Positions 50,935 through 60,037 are shown, counted from the first letter of the stretch. The stretch is 64,000 nucleotides of DNA from Vulcanimicrobiota bacterium (GCA_013290125.1 JABCYQ010000007.1:1-64000); one strand, 5' to 3'. A program made the numbers and translations. The notes: generated by a model from the sequence alone, not told the origin.

Positions 50935-52227
50935 GTGCATAGGATTCTGATTCTCGGCGGCGGATTCGGCGGCGTATACGCGGCGATGCGCCTGCAGTCG
51001 CGCCTGCGCCATCGCCCAGACATCGATGTGACGCTCGTCAGCCGCGACAACTACTTTCTCTTCACACCGATGCTGCCGCAAGTCGCCACGAGCTCCGTGG
51101 ACACGCGGCACATCGTGCAGACCATCCGCCGGATCTGTCCTCGCGTCAAACTGCTGCAAGCCGAGATCGAGACGATCGATTTTGCGACGCGCACCGTGAC
51201 GATCAGCCACGCCGAGGGTCATCGGCACCAATTGGGCTACGATCAATTGCTGCTCGCGGTGGGCGGCGTCACGAACTACTTCGGCCTGCCTGGGGTTGCC
51301 GAATATTCGTTGCCGATCAAAAATCTGAGCGATGCGATCCGCATCCGGAACCACGCGCTCGACATGCTGGAGCAGGCCGAGCTCGAAGATGACGCCGCGC
51401 TTCGAAAGCAGCTGCTCACGTTCGTCGTCGCCGGCGCCGGCTTTGCCGGCGTCGAAACCGCGGCCGAACTCGACATTTTCGTCCGACGAGCGGCAAAGCA
51501 ATATCGCAACTTCACGGCGGCGGATATCCGCACGGTCATCCTCGACGCGCAGTCACGCGTGCTGCCCGAACTGAGCGAGCAACTCGCAGCCTTTACGCAA
51601 GCAACACTTGAGAAGCGCGGGATGGAAGTGCGGATGGGCGTGCGCGTGCGAAGCGCCGACGCGGAAGGTATCGACTTGGCCGACGGCACCCGCATTGCGA
51701 CCCGCATGTTCGTCTGGGCCGGCGGCGTCGCGCCCAACCCCGTGATTGCCGCGCTGCCTTGCACAAATCCGCGCGGCCGAATTGAGGTAGACCAGAACCT
51801 CGCAGTCCCGGGCTACGCCGGCATCTGGGCGATCGGCGATTGTGCCGAAGTCGCGTCCGCGCCGGGCGCAAAACCATATCCGCCGACTGCCCAGCATGCT
51901 TTGCGTGAAGGCGAACACGTGGCAGACAATATGATCGCTTTAGCGGACGGCAAACCGCTCAAGCCGTTTGCCTTCACGATGATCGGCCAGATGGCGAATC
52001 TCGGCGAGCGAAGCGCGGTCGCGATGGTCGGAGGCTTCAAGATCTCCGGATTTCCGGCGTGGTGGCTCTGGCGAACGTACTATCTGTCGCGCATCCCAAC
52101 TCTCGAGCGAAAGATCCGAGTGGCGCTCGACTGGACACTCGATTTGCTGTTCTCGCGCGACACGGTCAAACTCTCGATGCCCTCCGACGTTAGGATGGAG
52201 GACGGATCTCATGGTCAGCGCAACTGA
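50935..52227 (+). CDS. ndh: Type II NADH dehydrogenase (NDH-2)
   Basis: A 430-aa membrane-associated flavoprotein that transfers electrons from NADH to quinone without pumping protons. It has an N-terminal FAD motif GGGFGGVYAA, an NADH site GAGFAGVETAAEL, the C-terminal FAD segment IWAIGDCAEV, and a C-terminal amphipathic region. GTG start at 50935 with GAGG just upstream; an upstream GTG at 50893 would add 14 residues. It overlaps the DUF4870 gene by 17 bp. Confidence 0.88.
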   Translation: MHRILILGGGFGGVYAAMRLQSRLRHRPDIDVTLVSRDNYFLFTPMLPQVATSSVDTRHIVQTIRRICPRVKLLQAEIETIDFATRTVTISHAEGHRHQLGYDQLLLAVGGVTNYFGLPGVAEYSLPIKNLSDAIRIRNHALDMLEQAELEDDAALRKQLLTFVVAGAGFAGVETAAELDIFVRRAAKQYRNFTAADIRTVILDAQSRVLPELSEQLAAFTQATLEKRGMEVRMGVRVRSADAEGIDLADGTRIATRMFVWAGGVAPNPVIAALPCTNPRGRIEVDQNLAVPGYAGIWAIGDCAEVASAPGAKPYPPTAQHALREGEHVADNMIALADGKPLKPFAFTMIGQMANLGERSAVAMVGGFKISGFPAWWLWRTYYLSRIPTLERKIRVALDWTLDLLFSRDTVKLSMPSDVRMEDGSHGQRN

Positions 52228-52645
52228 TCAGCCAACCTTGAATTCCGGCATCGCTTCTCAAGATCGAACCTGGGCGGCCGTCGCGCATCTCGCCGCGCTG
52301 ATCGGGCATCTGATCCCATTCGGCAGCATCGTCGGTCCGCTTGTCGTCTGGCTTGTCAAACGCGACGAATCGCCCTTCGTCAACGAACACGGCAAAGAAG
52401 CGGTGAATTTCCAATTAAGCGCTATTGTCTACGGCATTCTATATCTCGCGGTCGCGATCGGTGTCGTGGTCAACGCCGGGGTTCATGTGGCCGACATGGC
52501 GGCATTTCCCGTCTCCCTCTACTGGATTGTCGTTGTAGGAATGCTATTGTGGCTCATTTGGACGGTCAGCGTTATCGTCGGCGCCGCGACGGCGGCGGGT
52601 GGAAAGCCGTTCCGGTATCCCTTGTCGATTCGTTTCATCTCGTAA
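52211..52645 (+). CDS. DUF4870 membrane protein
   Basis: A 144-aa integral membrane protein with about three helices. Hallmarks of DUF4870 (Tic20-like) are visible: DRTWAAVAHLAALIGHLIPFG, VWLVKRDESPFVNEHGKEAVNFQ and the final KPFRYPLSIRFI. Function unknown. It starts inside the end of ndh, so it is co-translated with it. Confidence 0.8.
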   Translation: MVSATDQPTLNSGIASQDRTWAAVAHLAALIGHLIPFGSIVGPLVVWLVKRDESPFVNEHGKEAVNFQLSAIVYGILYLAVAIGVVVNAGVHVADMAAFPVSLYWIVVVGMLLWLIWTVSVIVGAATAAGGKPFRYPLSIRFIS

Positions 52646-52708
52646 CAGCTATCTCCGACGATTTGTGAAAATGCGCGGGCGCGGGGGGCGTCGAACGAGC
52701 GGCCAACG

Positions 52709-53734
52709 ATGATCATCCGCGCGGAACACCTTACCAAGCAGTTCAAGACCTTGCGCCGCAAAGACGGAGCCTGGGCGGCGCTCGCCAATCTCTTCTCGCG
52801 CGACTACGAGACGAAGGTCGCTGTGTCCGACGTCTCATTCGACGTCGCCGCAGGCGAGATCGTCGGATATATCGGCCCGAACGGCGCCGGCAAGTCGACC
52901 ACCATCAAGATGTTGACCGGCATCCTCGTGCCGTCGAGCGGGTCATGCACGGTCAACGGCATCGTGCCCTGGAAAGACCGCCAAGGGAACGGCCGGCAGA
53001 TCGGCGTGGTCTTCGGTCAGCGCACGCAGCTGTATTGGGATCTGCCGCTCATCGAATCGTTTCGGCTTCTGCGAGCGATCTATGGCGTGCACGAATCCGT
53101 CTACGCTCGAAATCTCGCTGAGTTCACCGAGATTCTCGGGCTCGACGAGTTCATCCGCACGCCCGTCCGCCAATTGAGTCTTGGACAACGTATGCGCGGT
53201 GACTTCGCGGCGGCGATGCTGCACGAACCGAAGGTCGTGTTTCTCGACGAGCCCACGATCGGACTCGATGTCGTCGCAAAAGAAGCGATCCGCCGCTTCA
53301 TCCTGCGCGTCAACCGCGATCGCGGCACGACGTTCCTCCTGACGACGCACGACCTGAACGACATCGAAAAACTATGCGAGCGTATCGTGCTCATCGATCA
53401 TGGCCAGAAACTCTATGACGGGAGCATCGACGGGATCCGCGACCGCTTCGGCCGCAAACGCGTGCTCACCGTCGAACTCACAAACGACTGTGCGAACATC
53501 CGCGTGGACATGCCAGGGTCGCACGTGGTCTCTCGCGACGGCCCGCGCATGACGATCGAGTTCGACCGCGATCTCGTGCGTGCCGAACATTTGATCACGG
53601 CGCTCGCGGCGCAATGCGAGCTTAAAGACATCACGATCGCTGAGCCCGAGCTCGAGTCGATAATCCGGCGCGTCTATCAAGGCGGCGCCGACGTACTGAA
53701 AGCGGACGTCAGCCCGACGTTGGCGGCGACATGA
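52709..53734 (+). CDS. ABC transporter ATP-binding protein (viologen/ABC-2 export type)
   Basis: A 341-aa ATPase. Walker A GPNGAGKST near residue 72, a Q-loop (VVFGQRTQLYWDLP), the signature LSLGQRM near 157 and Walker B VVFLDEPTIGLD near 174. The WDLP and C-terminal extension features match the daunorubicin/viologen exporter subgroup, whose permeases are of the DUF990 type, as found downstream. It overlaps the kelch gene by ATGA. Confidence 0.88.
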   Translation: MIIRAEHLTKQFKTLRRKDGAWAALANLFSRDYETKVAVSDVSFDVAAGEIVGYIGPNGAGKSTTIKMLTGILVPSSGSCTVNGIVPWKDRQGNGRQIGVVFGQRTQLYWDLPLIESFRLLRAIYGVHESVYARNLAEFTEILGLDEFIRTPVRQLSLGQRMRGDFAAAMLHEPKVVFLDEPTIGLDVVAKEAIRRFILRVNRDRGTTFLLTTHDLNDIEKLCERIVLIDHGQKLYDGSIDGIRDRFGRKRVLTVELTNDCANIRVDMPGSHVVSRDGPRMTIEFDRDLVRAEHLITALAAQCELKDITIAEPELESIIRRVYQGGADVLKADVSPTLAAT

Positions 53735-54957
53735 CGCAGCGAATTCTTGCCGGCATCGCCACGGCGGCGTTCGTCGCGCTCGTAGTAGGGCAAGCATCGG
53801 CGCGTTCCAGGATTTATCCGAGCCCCGCGCCTTCGTCGACAACAACGCCGATTCCGACGAACAGCCCGGCGCAAACAGCCACGCCACCGCCAGCTCCAAC
53901 TTTACTGCCGGCAACCGCGCCCACGCCGACGGCGACTGCAACACAAACGCCGGACGATTACGTGCTCAGGCCGGATCTCAACAACGGCCGTTGGGTCGAG
54001 GGCCCGACATTGCCGGCGCCCCGTCAAAACGCCGCAGTCGCGGTGCTCAATGGGCGGATCTATCTCATCGGCGGCTTCGGCTCGGACCTGCGGCAACACG
54101 ACACGACGTTTGTTCTCCAGCCACCGCTGGTCACGAGCACGCCGATCCCGGAATTCCAAGGCGGTCCTATTCCCACGAACGTCGGAACGTGGCAGACCGC
54201 CGCACCCGTGCCGGAAAGCGTGGACAACGCTGCCGCCGCCAGCTACCTTGGTTACATCTATCTCGCCGGCGGCCGCATCGAAAACAAAGTGACGAACAAA
54301 GCGTGGCGCTACGATCCCGTCGACGATCGCTGGGCGGAACTTCGATCTATGCCCGTGCCGAGGCACGGCGCGACCATGCAAGCGTTAGACGGCAAGTTGT
54401 ACTTGGTAGGCGGCGCCGCGGCCCACGGCAACGATGACACTTCGATCGAAGTCTTCGACATCGCGCACAACAACTGGAGCCTTATCCAAAACGCGCTCGG
54501 AAACGCGCGGATCGGCGTCGCATCAACCGTGATCCAAGGGAAGATCGCGGTCCTCGGCGGCATGACGCGCGATTCCACGTTCCTTTCGGCGGGCGACTAC
54601 TACGATCCGCAGCGCAATCGTTGGAACGGCGGCGCGAACATGCGCACCGCTCGCGCGAATTTCGGGCTGACGGTCGTCGAGGGTCGGCTCGTCGTGATCG
54701 GCGGGATCACGCCGCCAGCGACGCCAGATCAGGAGCCCGCGCCCACGCAGACTATGGAGATATCCGCCGGGTACGGGGACGGTTGGATGAGCGGACCCTG
54801 GATGCCGTTTCCGCGGCAAGGGATGGCGGTCGCGGCGCTCGGCGACACCATCTATATCATGGGAGGTTCGCCGTGGTACGGCGTCGGCCCGATCGCCGAT
54901 GTCCGCCGCTACGTGAGCCCGCTGATCAAAGTCCGCTTCGGCCCTCGCGCACACTGA
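53731..54957 (+). CDS. Exported kelch-repeat propeller protein in ABC operon
   Basis: A 408-aa protein with an N-terminal signal peptide (cleavage near QASA), a Pro/Thr-rich linker to about residue 75, and then about six kelch blades with repeats like AVLNGRIYLIGGF and LDGKLYLVGGAA. It is coupled to the ATPase (ATGA) and to the first permease (TGATG). It probably sits outside the membrane and may assist the exporter. The signal-peptide end is encoded by a copy of a 19-bp repeat (53781-53799). Confidence 0.82.
   Translation: MTQRILAGIATAAFVALVVGQASARSRIYPSPAPSSTTTPIPTNSPAQTATPPPAPTLLPATAPTPTATATQTPDDYVLRPDLNNGRWVEGPTLPAPRQNAAVAVLNGRIYLIGGFGSDLRQHDTTFVLQPPLVTSTPIPEFQGGPIPTNVGTWQTAAPVPESVDNAAAASYLGYIYLAGGRIENKVTNKAWRYDPVDDRWAELRSMPVPRHGATMQALDGKLYLVGGAAAHGNDDTSIEVFDIAHNNWSLIQNALGNARIGVASTVIQGKIAVLGGMTRDSTFLSAGDYYDPQRNRWNGGANMRTARANFGLTVVEGRLVVIGGITPPATPDQEPAPTQTMEISAGYGDGWMSGPWMPFPRQGMAVAALGDTIYIMGGSPWYGVGPIADVRRYVSPLIKVRFGPRAH
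53781..53799 (+). repeat. 19-bp repeat copy inside the kelch gene signal peptide
   Basis: CGTAGTAGGGCAAGCATCG, identical to 13580-13598. In the kelch frame it encodes the end of the signal peptide (VVGQA) up to the cleavage site. The right half of the palindrome found at 13598-13606 is absent here. Confidence 0.55.
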
Positions 54958-55754
54958 TGGCCGCGGGCGCATACGTCGAGTTCGCGCGGCGCGCGTTCAA
55001 CCGCGAGAGCGTCTACCGCGTCCAAGTCTTCACGAGCATCGGTTCCATCTTGCTGCGCGTGTTTCTCATGGCGACACTCTGGACGGCGCTCTACCGCACG
55101 AATGGTCAGCAGGCCGGCATCACGCTGCCAGGCATGATCACGTACGTCACGCTGGCGCTCGTCATCGGGCTCATCTACAACGTCGACGGCGCCTACGTCA
55201 TCCGTGAGAAGATCCGCGAAGGGTCCATCGCGATCGACTTGATGCGGCCCATCAGCGTGCCCTTATACGTGTTCGCCGACACGATCGGTCAGACGCTGTT
55301 CTCGATGGTTCAGATCATCCCAGCGCTGCTCTTGTCGCTGTTGATCGTGCACATCCAGCCGCCGGTGAACCTCGTCGCGGCCGGCGCTTTTGTGGTCAGC
55401 ATCGGTCTCGGGTTCCTACTGAACTATTTCATCGATCTCATCATGGCGACGATCACGTTTTGGACGATGGAGATATTCGGCGTCCAGATCATGGTGCAGT
55501 TCATCGTCTCGCTGCTTTCGGGAGCGCTTGTTCCGCTGGCGCTCTTCCCGCAAGGTCCGCTGCAGCGCATCGTGCTCGCGTTGCCGTTCGCGGGCCTGTA
55601 CAACGACCCGATCTCTATGTATATCGGGCTTATCTCCGGCTCTGCGATCGCGACGCATCTCGTAACGCAGGTCGTCTGGGTCGCCGTGTTCGGCGTGTTT
55701 GCGACGGTGCTCTGGCGCATCGGTGAGCGCCGCGTGGTGGTGCAAGGTGGCTAG
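54957..55754 (+). CDS. ABC-2 type permease (DUF990 family), first
   Basis: A 265-aa membrane protein with six helices. N-terminal amphipathic part VYRVQVFTSIGSILLRVFLMATLW and the segment REKIREGSIAIDLMRPISVPLYVFAD are usual for PF06182 permeases. It starts at ATG within the kelch stop (TGATG). With the second permease it forms the channel for the exporter. Confidence 0.85.
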   Translation: MAAGAYVEFARRAFNRESVYRVQVFTSIGSILLRVFLMATLWTALYRTNGQQAGITLPGMITYVTLALVIGLIYNVDGAYVIREKIREGSIAIDLMRPISVPLYVFADTIGQTLFSMVQIIPALLLSLLIVHIQPPVNLVAAGAFVVSIGLGFLLNYFIDLIMATITFWTMEIFGVQIMVQFIVSLLSGALVPLALFPQGPLQRIVLALPFAGLYNDPISMYIGLISGSAIATHLVTQVVWVAVFGVFATVLWRIGERRVVVQGG

Positions 55755-56574
55755 CCGCGCAGCGACCGCGGGCGACTACTGGCGCGCCTACCGCGAGTTC
55801 TGGCGCCTCAATTTCCTGACGCTCATCGAATACAAGGGCAATTTCTTCATCTGGCTGCTGTTCAGCTTCGTCTATCACGGCGTCGCGATCGGCGCGATCT
55901 GGGTGACGATGACGCGCTTCCCTTCGATGATGGGCTGGACGTATCAGGAAGTGTTCTTCCTATACACGCTCTTCATGCTCGGGCACACGCTGAACAACAC
56001 GCTGTTCTTCACGGTGGGCAACGTGCCGGAGCTCATCCGAGAAGGAACGTTCGACCGCTATCTCGTGCGCCCGCTCAACCCGCTTTTCCAAGTGCTCTCG
56101 GCGCCGGGCCAGATCTGGCCTGACGAGCTCGCGCTTGCGCTGGTCTTCTTCGCGATCGCGCAGGCGGTGGTGCATCTGCAATGGTCGATCGCGACCGTCG
56201 GATTGCTGTTCGCCGCGATGATCGGCGGCGCGTTCATCGATTTCGCCGTTCAGCTCGTAGTGGCGACGCTCGCGTTCTGGTTCATCCGTCTGGATGCGCT
56301 GCGCTGGGTCGTGATGTCGCTTGAGAACGACTTCACCCGCTATCCGCTTTCGATCTATACACGCAGCGTGCGCATCGTTTTGGGATACGTCTTCCCGTTC
56401 GCGTTCATGAACTATTTCCCGGCGACCGCGCTCTTGCACAAGACGGCCGAGGCCACATACACGCTCAACCCCGTGCTCGGCTGGCTGACCCCTGTGGTCG
56501 GCGCCGTGTGGTTCGGCGCCGCGTATCTATTCTGGAGACGCGGGCTCGACCATCATCAGAGCACGGGATCGTAG
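55747..56574 (+). CDS. ABC-2 type permease (DUF990 family), second
   Basis: A 275-aa partner permease: NFLTLIEYKGNFFIWLLFSF near the N-terminus and IREGTFDRYLVRPLNPLFQVL, matching the EG-RPLNP motif of the family. GTG start overlaps the first permease by 8 bp. It ends the operon, 4 bp from the convergent zinc-ribbon gene. Confidence 0.85.
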   Translation: MASRAATAGDYWRAYREFWRLNFLTLIEYKGNFFIWLLFSFVYHGVAIGAIWVTMTRFPSMMGWTYQEVFFLYTLFMLGHTLNNTLFFTVGNVPELIREGTFDRYLVRPLNPLFQVLSAPGQIWPDELALALVFFAIAQAVVHLQWSIATVGLLFAAMIGGAFIDFAVQLVVATLAFWFIRLDALRWVVMSLENDFTRYPLSIYTRSVRIVLGYVFPFAFMNYFPATALLHKTAEATYTLNPVLGWLTPVVGAVWFGAAYLFWRRGLDHHQSTGS

Positions 56575-56578
56575 GGCG

Positions 56579-56809
56579 CTACCAGTCTATGGCGCGATCC
56601 ATGAGCCAGCGGAAGTAGGTCTGATTCGGCGACTCTGACGCGTGCGGCCACAAGTTCAACCCGCACACGATGCATTGGAGTTCGTGCTCGCTGTAGCCGA
56701 GCACCGGATAGCGATACTCGGTCTTGGAAAGGCCGGGTGCACGGCACTTCGGACAACAGAGCTTGAGCGAAGTCTCAGCGATCACGCGCGGGCCTTTTGC
56801 TAGGGCCAC
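56579..56809 (-). CDS. Small zinc-ribbon protein
   Basis: A 76-aa protein with two Cys knuckles (CCPKC and CIVC), about 25 residues apart, and aromatic residues between. A C-terminal hydrophobic/aromatic end (YFRWLMDRAIDW) may be a short amphipathic helix. No family named. ATG start. Confidence 0.6.
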   Translation of the reverse strand: MALAKGPRVIAETSLKLCCPKCRAPGLSKTEYRYPVLGYSEHELQCIVCGLNLWPHASESPNQTYFRWLMDRAIDW

Positions 56810-56885
56810 GCCGGTTCCTTGAGACGGGCGTCAACGAATTTTGAGACTCGCGGGAGCACGAGCGCCGGGCATCTAATTCGTCGAC

Positions 56886-57311
56886 ATGGACCTCACCAAG
56901 GAGTTCCCGCGCAGTCCGCGCGAGAGGCTCGCGGGTTTGAATATGCTCGCGCGCACGATCGACAAAGCGCGGGCGAAACAAACCGGCTCACTCGGGCCGT
57001 ACCTCTTCGACTGTTCGATGGATCGCCGGCTTTTCGAAGCGCTTCGAACGGACGGCGATGAGTTCTTCGCCGTCGTCGTAGAAACGGAAGACGACGCGCG
57101 CGTCGTCTCGTGGCTTGCGCGCACCGGTCACATGCCGGTGGGAGCGGTTCTCGACGCTTTGAATGCGGACATCGACACGTGGGCGCCGAAGAACGACGAT
57201 GCACGCGCGCGCTTCGAACGGCAACGCGACGAGATCGCGCCCGGAAGGCGTGACGTCCAGACTTGGACGGACCTCATCGACCTGGAAGAAGGCCGGCTCA
57301 AAGCGCGATGA
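56886..57311 (+). CDS. DUF5069 protein
   Basis: A 141-aa protein. The opening DLTKEFPRSPRERLAGLN with LARTIDKARAKQTGSLGPYL is the clear signature of DUF5069. Function unknown. It overlaps the thioesterase gene by ATGA, so the two are expressed together. Confidence 0.82.
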   Translation: MDLTKEFPRSPRERLAGLNMLARTIDKARAKQTGSLGPYLFDCSMDRRLFEALRTDGDEFFAVVVETEDDARVVSWLARTGHMPVGAVLDALNADIDTWAPKNDDARARFERQRDEIAPGRRDVQTWTDLIDLEEGRLKAR

Positions 57312-57718
57312 AGCGCTTTGCGATCGAAGATCGCGTGCGCTGGAGCGACATCGACGCCGCCGGAGTGATCTTCTACGGCGCGTACGTCAGGTTCTTCGAG
57401 ATCGCGGAGAGCGAACTGTTCCGCGCGGCCGGCCTGCCGCTCGGCGTCTTGTATAATAGTTTTGATTGCTGGTTGCCACGCGTGCGCTACTCGTGCGAAT
57501 TCCGCGCGCCCGCCAGACTGGACGACATGCTGCGCATTTCGGCCTGGTTCAAGCGGCTCGGCGCCCGCTCCATGACCCTCGGATTCGAAGTGGAGAAGCA
57601 AGACGGCTTACGCGTGGCAGACTGCGAGATCGTGCTCGCTTGCGTCAGCCGTGCCACGTTTCGGGCGGTCCCATTGCCCGATGCGCTTCGCGCCGCGCTC
57701 ACGCCATTCAGTGATTGA
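57308..57718 (+). CDS. Hotdog-fold acyl-CoA thioesterase (4HBT/YbgC type)
   Basis: A 136-aa hotdog protein. The motif RWSDIDAAGVIFYGAYVRFFE carries the catalytic Asp (DxDxxGxVYY-type) of 4-hydroxybenzoyl-CoA/YbgC thioesterases. Substrate unknown. It starts within the DUF5069 stop and its end overlaps the end of the convergent small gene. Confidence 0.82.
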   Translation: MKRFAIEDRVRWSDIDAAGVIFYGAYVRFFEIAESELFRAAGLPLGVLYNSFDCWLPRVRYSCEFRAPARLDDMLRISAWFKRLGARSMTLGFEVEKQDGLRVADCEIVLACVSRATFRAVPLPDALRAALTPFSD

Positions 57719-57884
57719 CGTCTAGATCGGCAAGGCAGACGCCGCACGGCTCCATGCCGACTTCGTGCGCTTGAGCGGCCGTTAGGTTGAGCAAGGGGCC
57801 GGTTTCGTCTTTCTCGAGTTTGCGGTGGCATTCACTGCCGGCGCGGTGATAGAGCCGGTCGCCGATCTTGCATACGATTTCCAT
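57708..57884 (-). CDS. Small Cys-containing protein
   Basis: A 58-aa protein with the pattern YHRAGSECHRKL ... PLLNLTAAQAHEVGMEPCGVC, resembling the small metal-binding modules related to Ada's N-terminal domain. The start at 57884 is a guess; no good ribosome site is seen. It overlaps the thioesterase stop by 11 bp. Confidence 0.55.
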   Translation of the reverse strand: MEIVCKIGDRLYHRAGSECHRKLEKDETGPLLNLTAAQAHEVGMEPCGVCLADLDVNH

Positions 57885-58019
57885 TGAATATGAGGTTCGC
57901 GCGCGCGCGGCCACGAACCCGCCGTGGCCTCATGTGAATGAGAGTGCGATAAGAATCGCAGGCCGGCGGAATCGTTGCTCAGGAGTTCGGCGTTACGATG
58001 GTCGAAGGGAGTGCAAGCG

Positions 58020-58379
58020 ATGATCGTACATTCGTCCCCGATACGAGGCGGCTGGCGCAGACTGAAGATCGAGCGACACCTCGACCACGCCGCTGCGCCC
58101 GCTGTTCTCGATGAGATCTGCCGTGCCGCAAACGGCGGCTGCTCGAATTTGCTGATCGACTTGGACTCGGTTGACTCGGCGGACGACCATGGCATCGCGG
58201 CGCTCGCAGCGGCGATCGGGCGGATACGCCGCGCGCGTACCAACACCCGCGTCGCAGTGCTCGTACGGAGCGCAGAACTCGCGGACGCCCTGGCCCATTC
58301 GCTGCCGGAATCAGGTGTCGAGATCTGCCGCGATCTAAGCGCGGTCGGCTGCGAAACATTCGAAGTATCGGCCGCGTAA
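58020..58379 (+). CDS. STAS-domain-like protein
   Basis: A 119-aa protein with the alternating beta/alpha pattern of a STAS domain: CSNLLIDLDSVDSADDHGIAALAAAI is like the central DxSGxS region, although the usual phospho-Ser is replaced by Asp-Asp. The start at 58020 has AAGGGAG about 9 nt upstream. STAS proteins relay signals to anti-sigma factors. None is adjacent. Confidence 0.5.
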   Translation: MIVHSSPIRGGWRRLKIERHLDHAAAPAVLDEICRAANGGCSNLLIDLDSVDSADDHGIAALAAAIGRIRRARTNTRVAVLVRSAELADALAHSLPESGVEICRDLSAVGCETFEVSAA

Positions 58380-58445
58380 TATATCGCGGGATATCCAGGC
58401 GGCTCGCCGAAGCCGCGTGCACTATCGAGAAGGGTGAATTGATAG

Positions 58446-59066
58446 ATGAATATTTTTAGCCGTGGCTCATATCTGATACTATGCGCCTTTGTCGCTGCCG
58501 CCGCTGCCGTTCCGTCGGCTGCGCTTGCGGCCGGCGCGAACTTGCCGCTCAGCGTCGGCATCGGCGCCTACGTGCCGGCCTCCGCCGGATCCACGCTTGA
58601 GTCGATAGGCACGCCACCCGGCGTGAGCGTCAAACAGCAAGGCAACGTGGCGATCGAGTTCGCCATCGAGCCAAACCTCTTGTCCGGCGGGTATCGTATC
58701 GACGCCGGATTCATCTCCAGCCGCGAGACCGTTTCAACCCCCAACGGACAACAGGTGCTCGGCGGTCCCCAGGGGCCGATATTCACGCCGGGATCAGAGT
58801 CGATAACGCAGATCCCCGTAACGTTGGAGCAAGACGCCGGCGTCGGCCATCTGGTGCGCCTCGGCGGCGGACTGGGTTACGACTTCGTCAACGTCAGCGG
58901 ATCGAATAACGGCGGCGCGGGCATCAGCCGCCCGGGCAGCGGTTTCGTCGCGGACGCGTTCGGCCAGATCGGACTGGGTTCGTCGTCGGCGTTCGAGGTC
59001 AAGTACTATCTCACGCAGCGTGCGGCGCTGAACGGGTTTGTCATCGGCTTGACGACGCGTCTGTAG
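58446..59066 (+). CDS. Hypothetical exported protein, possible small beta-barrel
   Basis: A 206-aa protein with a signal peptide (ALAA cleavage). Gly/Ser-rich beta strands alternate along the sequence, with a final KYYLTQRAALNGFVIGLTTRL that could be the last strand of an outer-membrane barrel. No family recognised. Its last 26 bp overlap the end of the convergent DUF5996 gene. Confidence 0.6.
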   Translation: MNIFSRGSYLILCAFVAAAAAVPSAALAAGANLPLSVGIGAYVPASAGSTLESIGTPPGVSVKQQGNVAIEFAIEPNLLSGGYRIDAGFISSRETVSTPNGQQVLGGPQGPIFTPGSESITQIPVTLEQDAGVGHLVRLGGGLGYDFVNVSGSNNGGAGISRPGSGFVADAFGQIGLGSSSAFEVKYYLTQRAALNGFVIGLTTRL

Positions 59067-60003
59067 ACGACGCGTCCGCTTGGTAGCCGTTCGAGCGGAA
59101 CTGGTTGAGCAACGGCTTGAGATCCCAGTGCGCCGCGCGGGTGCCTGCCTCGAACCCGCTGCGCAGGAATTGCATCAGGGTGGCTCTGGGATCCTCGGAT
59201 TCGCGAACGGTATCGTAGGGCAGCGCGCCGAGGTGGCCGGCGCCTTGGGGATACCATGCCGCCGGAGTCGGTTGCAGTACGAACTTCGTGAGGTCCGCGG
59301 GCTCGGGCGCCGTGTACGTGTAGTACGTCGGCGCTGGCGTCTTGTCGTCGCCCGGCCAAAATCCGACCGCGATGACTTCAGTCGAATACGCTTCGCGCTC
59401 CACCGGATCCGGTTTGAACGCTCCGCCCGCGAGCGCGCCGGAATAGCGCGCGAGCGCGAGATCGAACGAATGCCAGAACAGATGGGCGGGGCTTTCCTTT
59501 CCGAGAAAGTCGGCCGCGAACTGATCGAAGACGTCTGCGCTCCATAGCAGCGCTTCCCACCAGCGCCGCACGATCACGCGATCGTACGAAGCGTGTTCGT
59601 CGTCCGCGCTGAACGGCGTCTCGAAGCCCATCCGATATGGCTTGTCCAGAATGCACACGCGCAATCCGAGATCCTCGAGCGCGGCGAACAACGCGGCATA
59701 GAAGCGTGCGACCGACATCCCGTCGTGGAGTGAGAACGAGACCGGCTTGTGCGCCGAGCTGCTCCGGATGTTGAGCAGATGATCGATGAAGTCGAATTCG
59801 ATCTCGAAGAAGACGTCGTGTTGGCGCATGCGCATGGTTGTCAGCCCGCGCGGCGTGGGCTGCAACGTGACGTTCCACCAATGAGAGCGGTGCGGAACGT
59901 GTCCGAGTCTGATCTTGCCTACGATCTGGCACATCAGTTGCAGCGTGGTCTTCGTCGGTTTCCAGTCTGCATACGGCAGCGGATTCAAACTTGGATGCGG
60001 CAT
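59041..60003 (-). CDS. DUF5996 protein
   Basis: A 320-aa soluble protein. The opening LPYADWKPTKTTLQLMCQIVG with KIRLGHVPHRSHWWNVTLQ is the DUF5996 signature. Enzyme activity unknown. The start at 60003 is preceded by GAGAGGTG, and the longer frame adds only unmatched sequence. Its 3' end overlaps the convergent barrel-like gene. Confidence 0.82.
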   Translation of the reverse strand: MPHPSLNPLPYADWKPTKTTLQLMCQIVGKIRLGHVPHRSHWWNVTLQPTPRGLTTMRMRQHDVFFEIEFDFIDHLLNIRSSSAHKPVSFSLHDGMSVARFYAALFAALEDLGLRVCILDKPYRMGFETPFSADDEHASYDRVIVRRWWEALLWSADVFDQFAADFLGKESPAHLFWHSFDLALARYSGALAGGAFKPDPVEREAYSTEVIAVGFWPGDDKTPAPTYYTYTAPEPADLTKFVLQPTPAAWYPQGAGHLGALPYDTVRESEDPRATLMQFLRSGFEAGTRAAHWDLKPLLNQFRSNGYQADASSTDASSSR

Positions 60004-60037
60004 TCGACACCTCTCGCGGCTGTATGGGCGCAAGTCT

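Noticed and set aside
50887-51501. N-terminal extension of the YVTN-phosphoesterase protein
   Set aside because: It runs antisense over the NDH-2 gene and lacks a signal peptide; the signal peptide begins at 50886.
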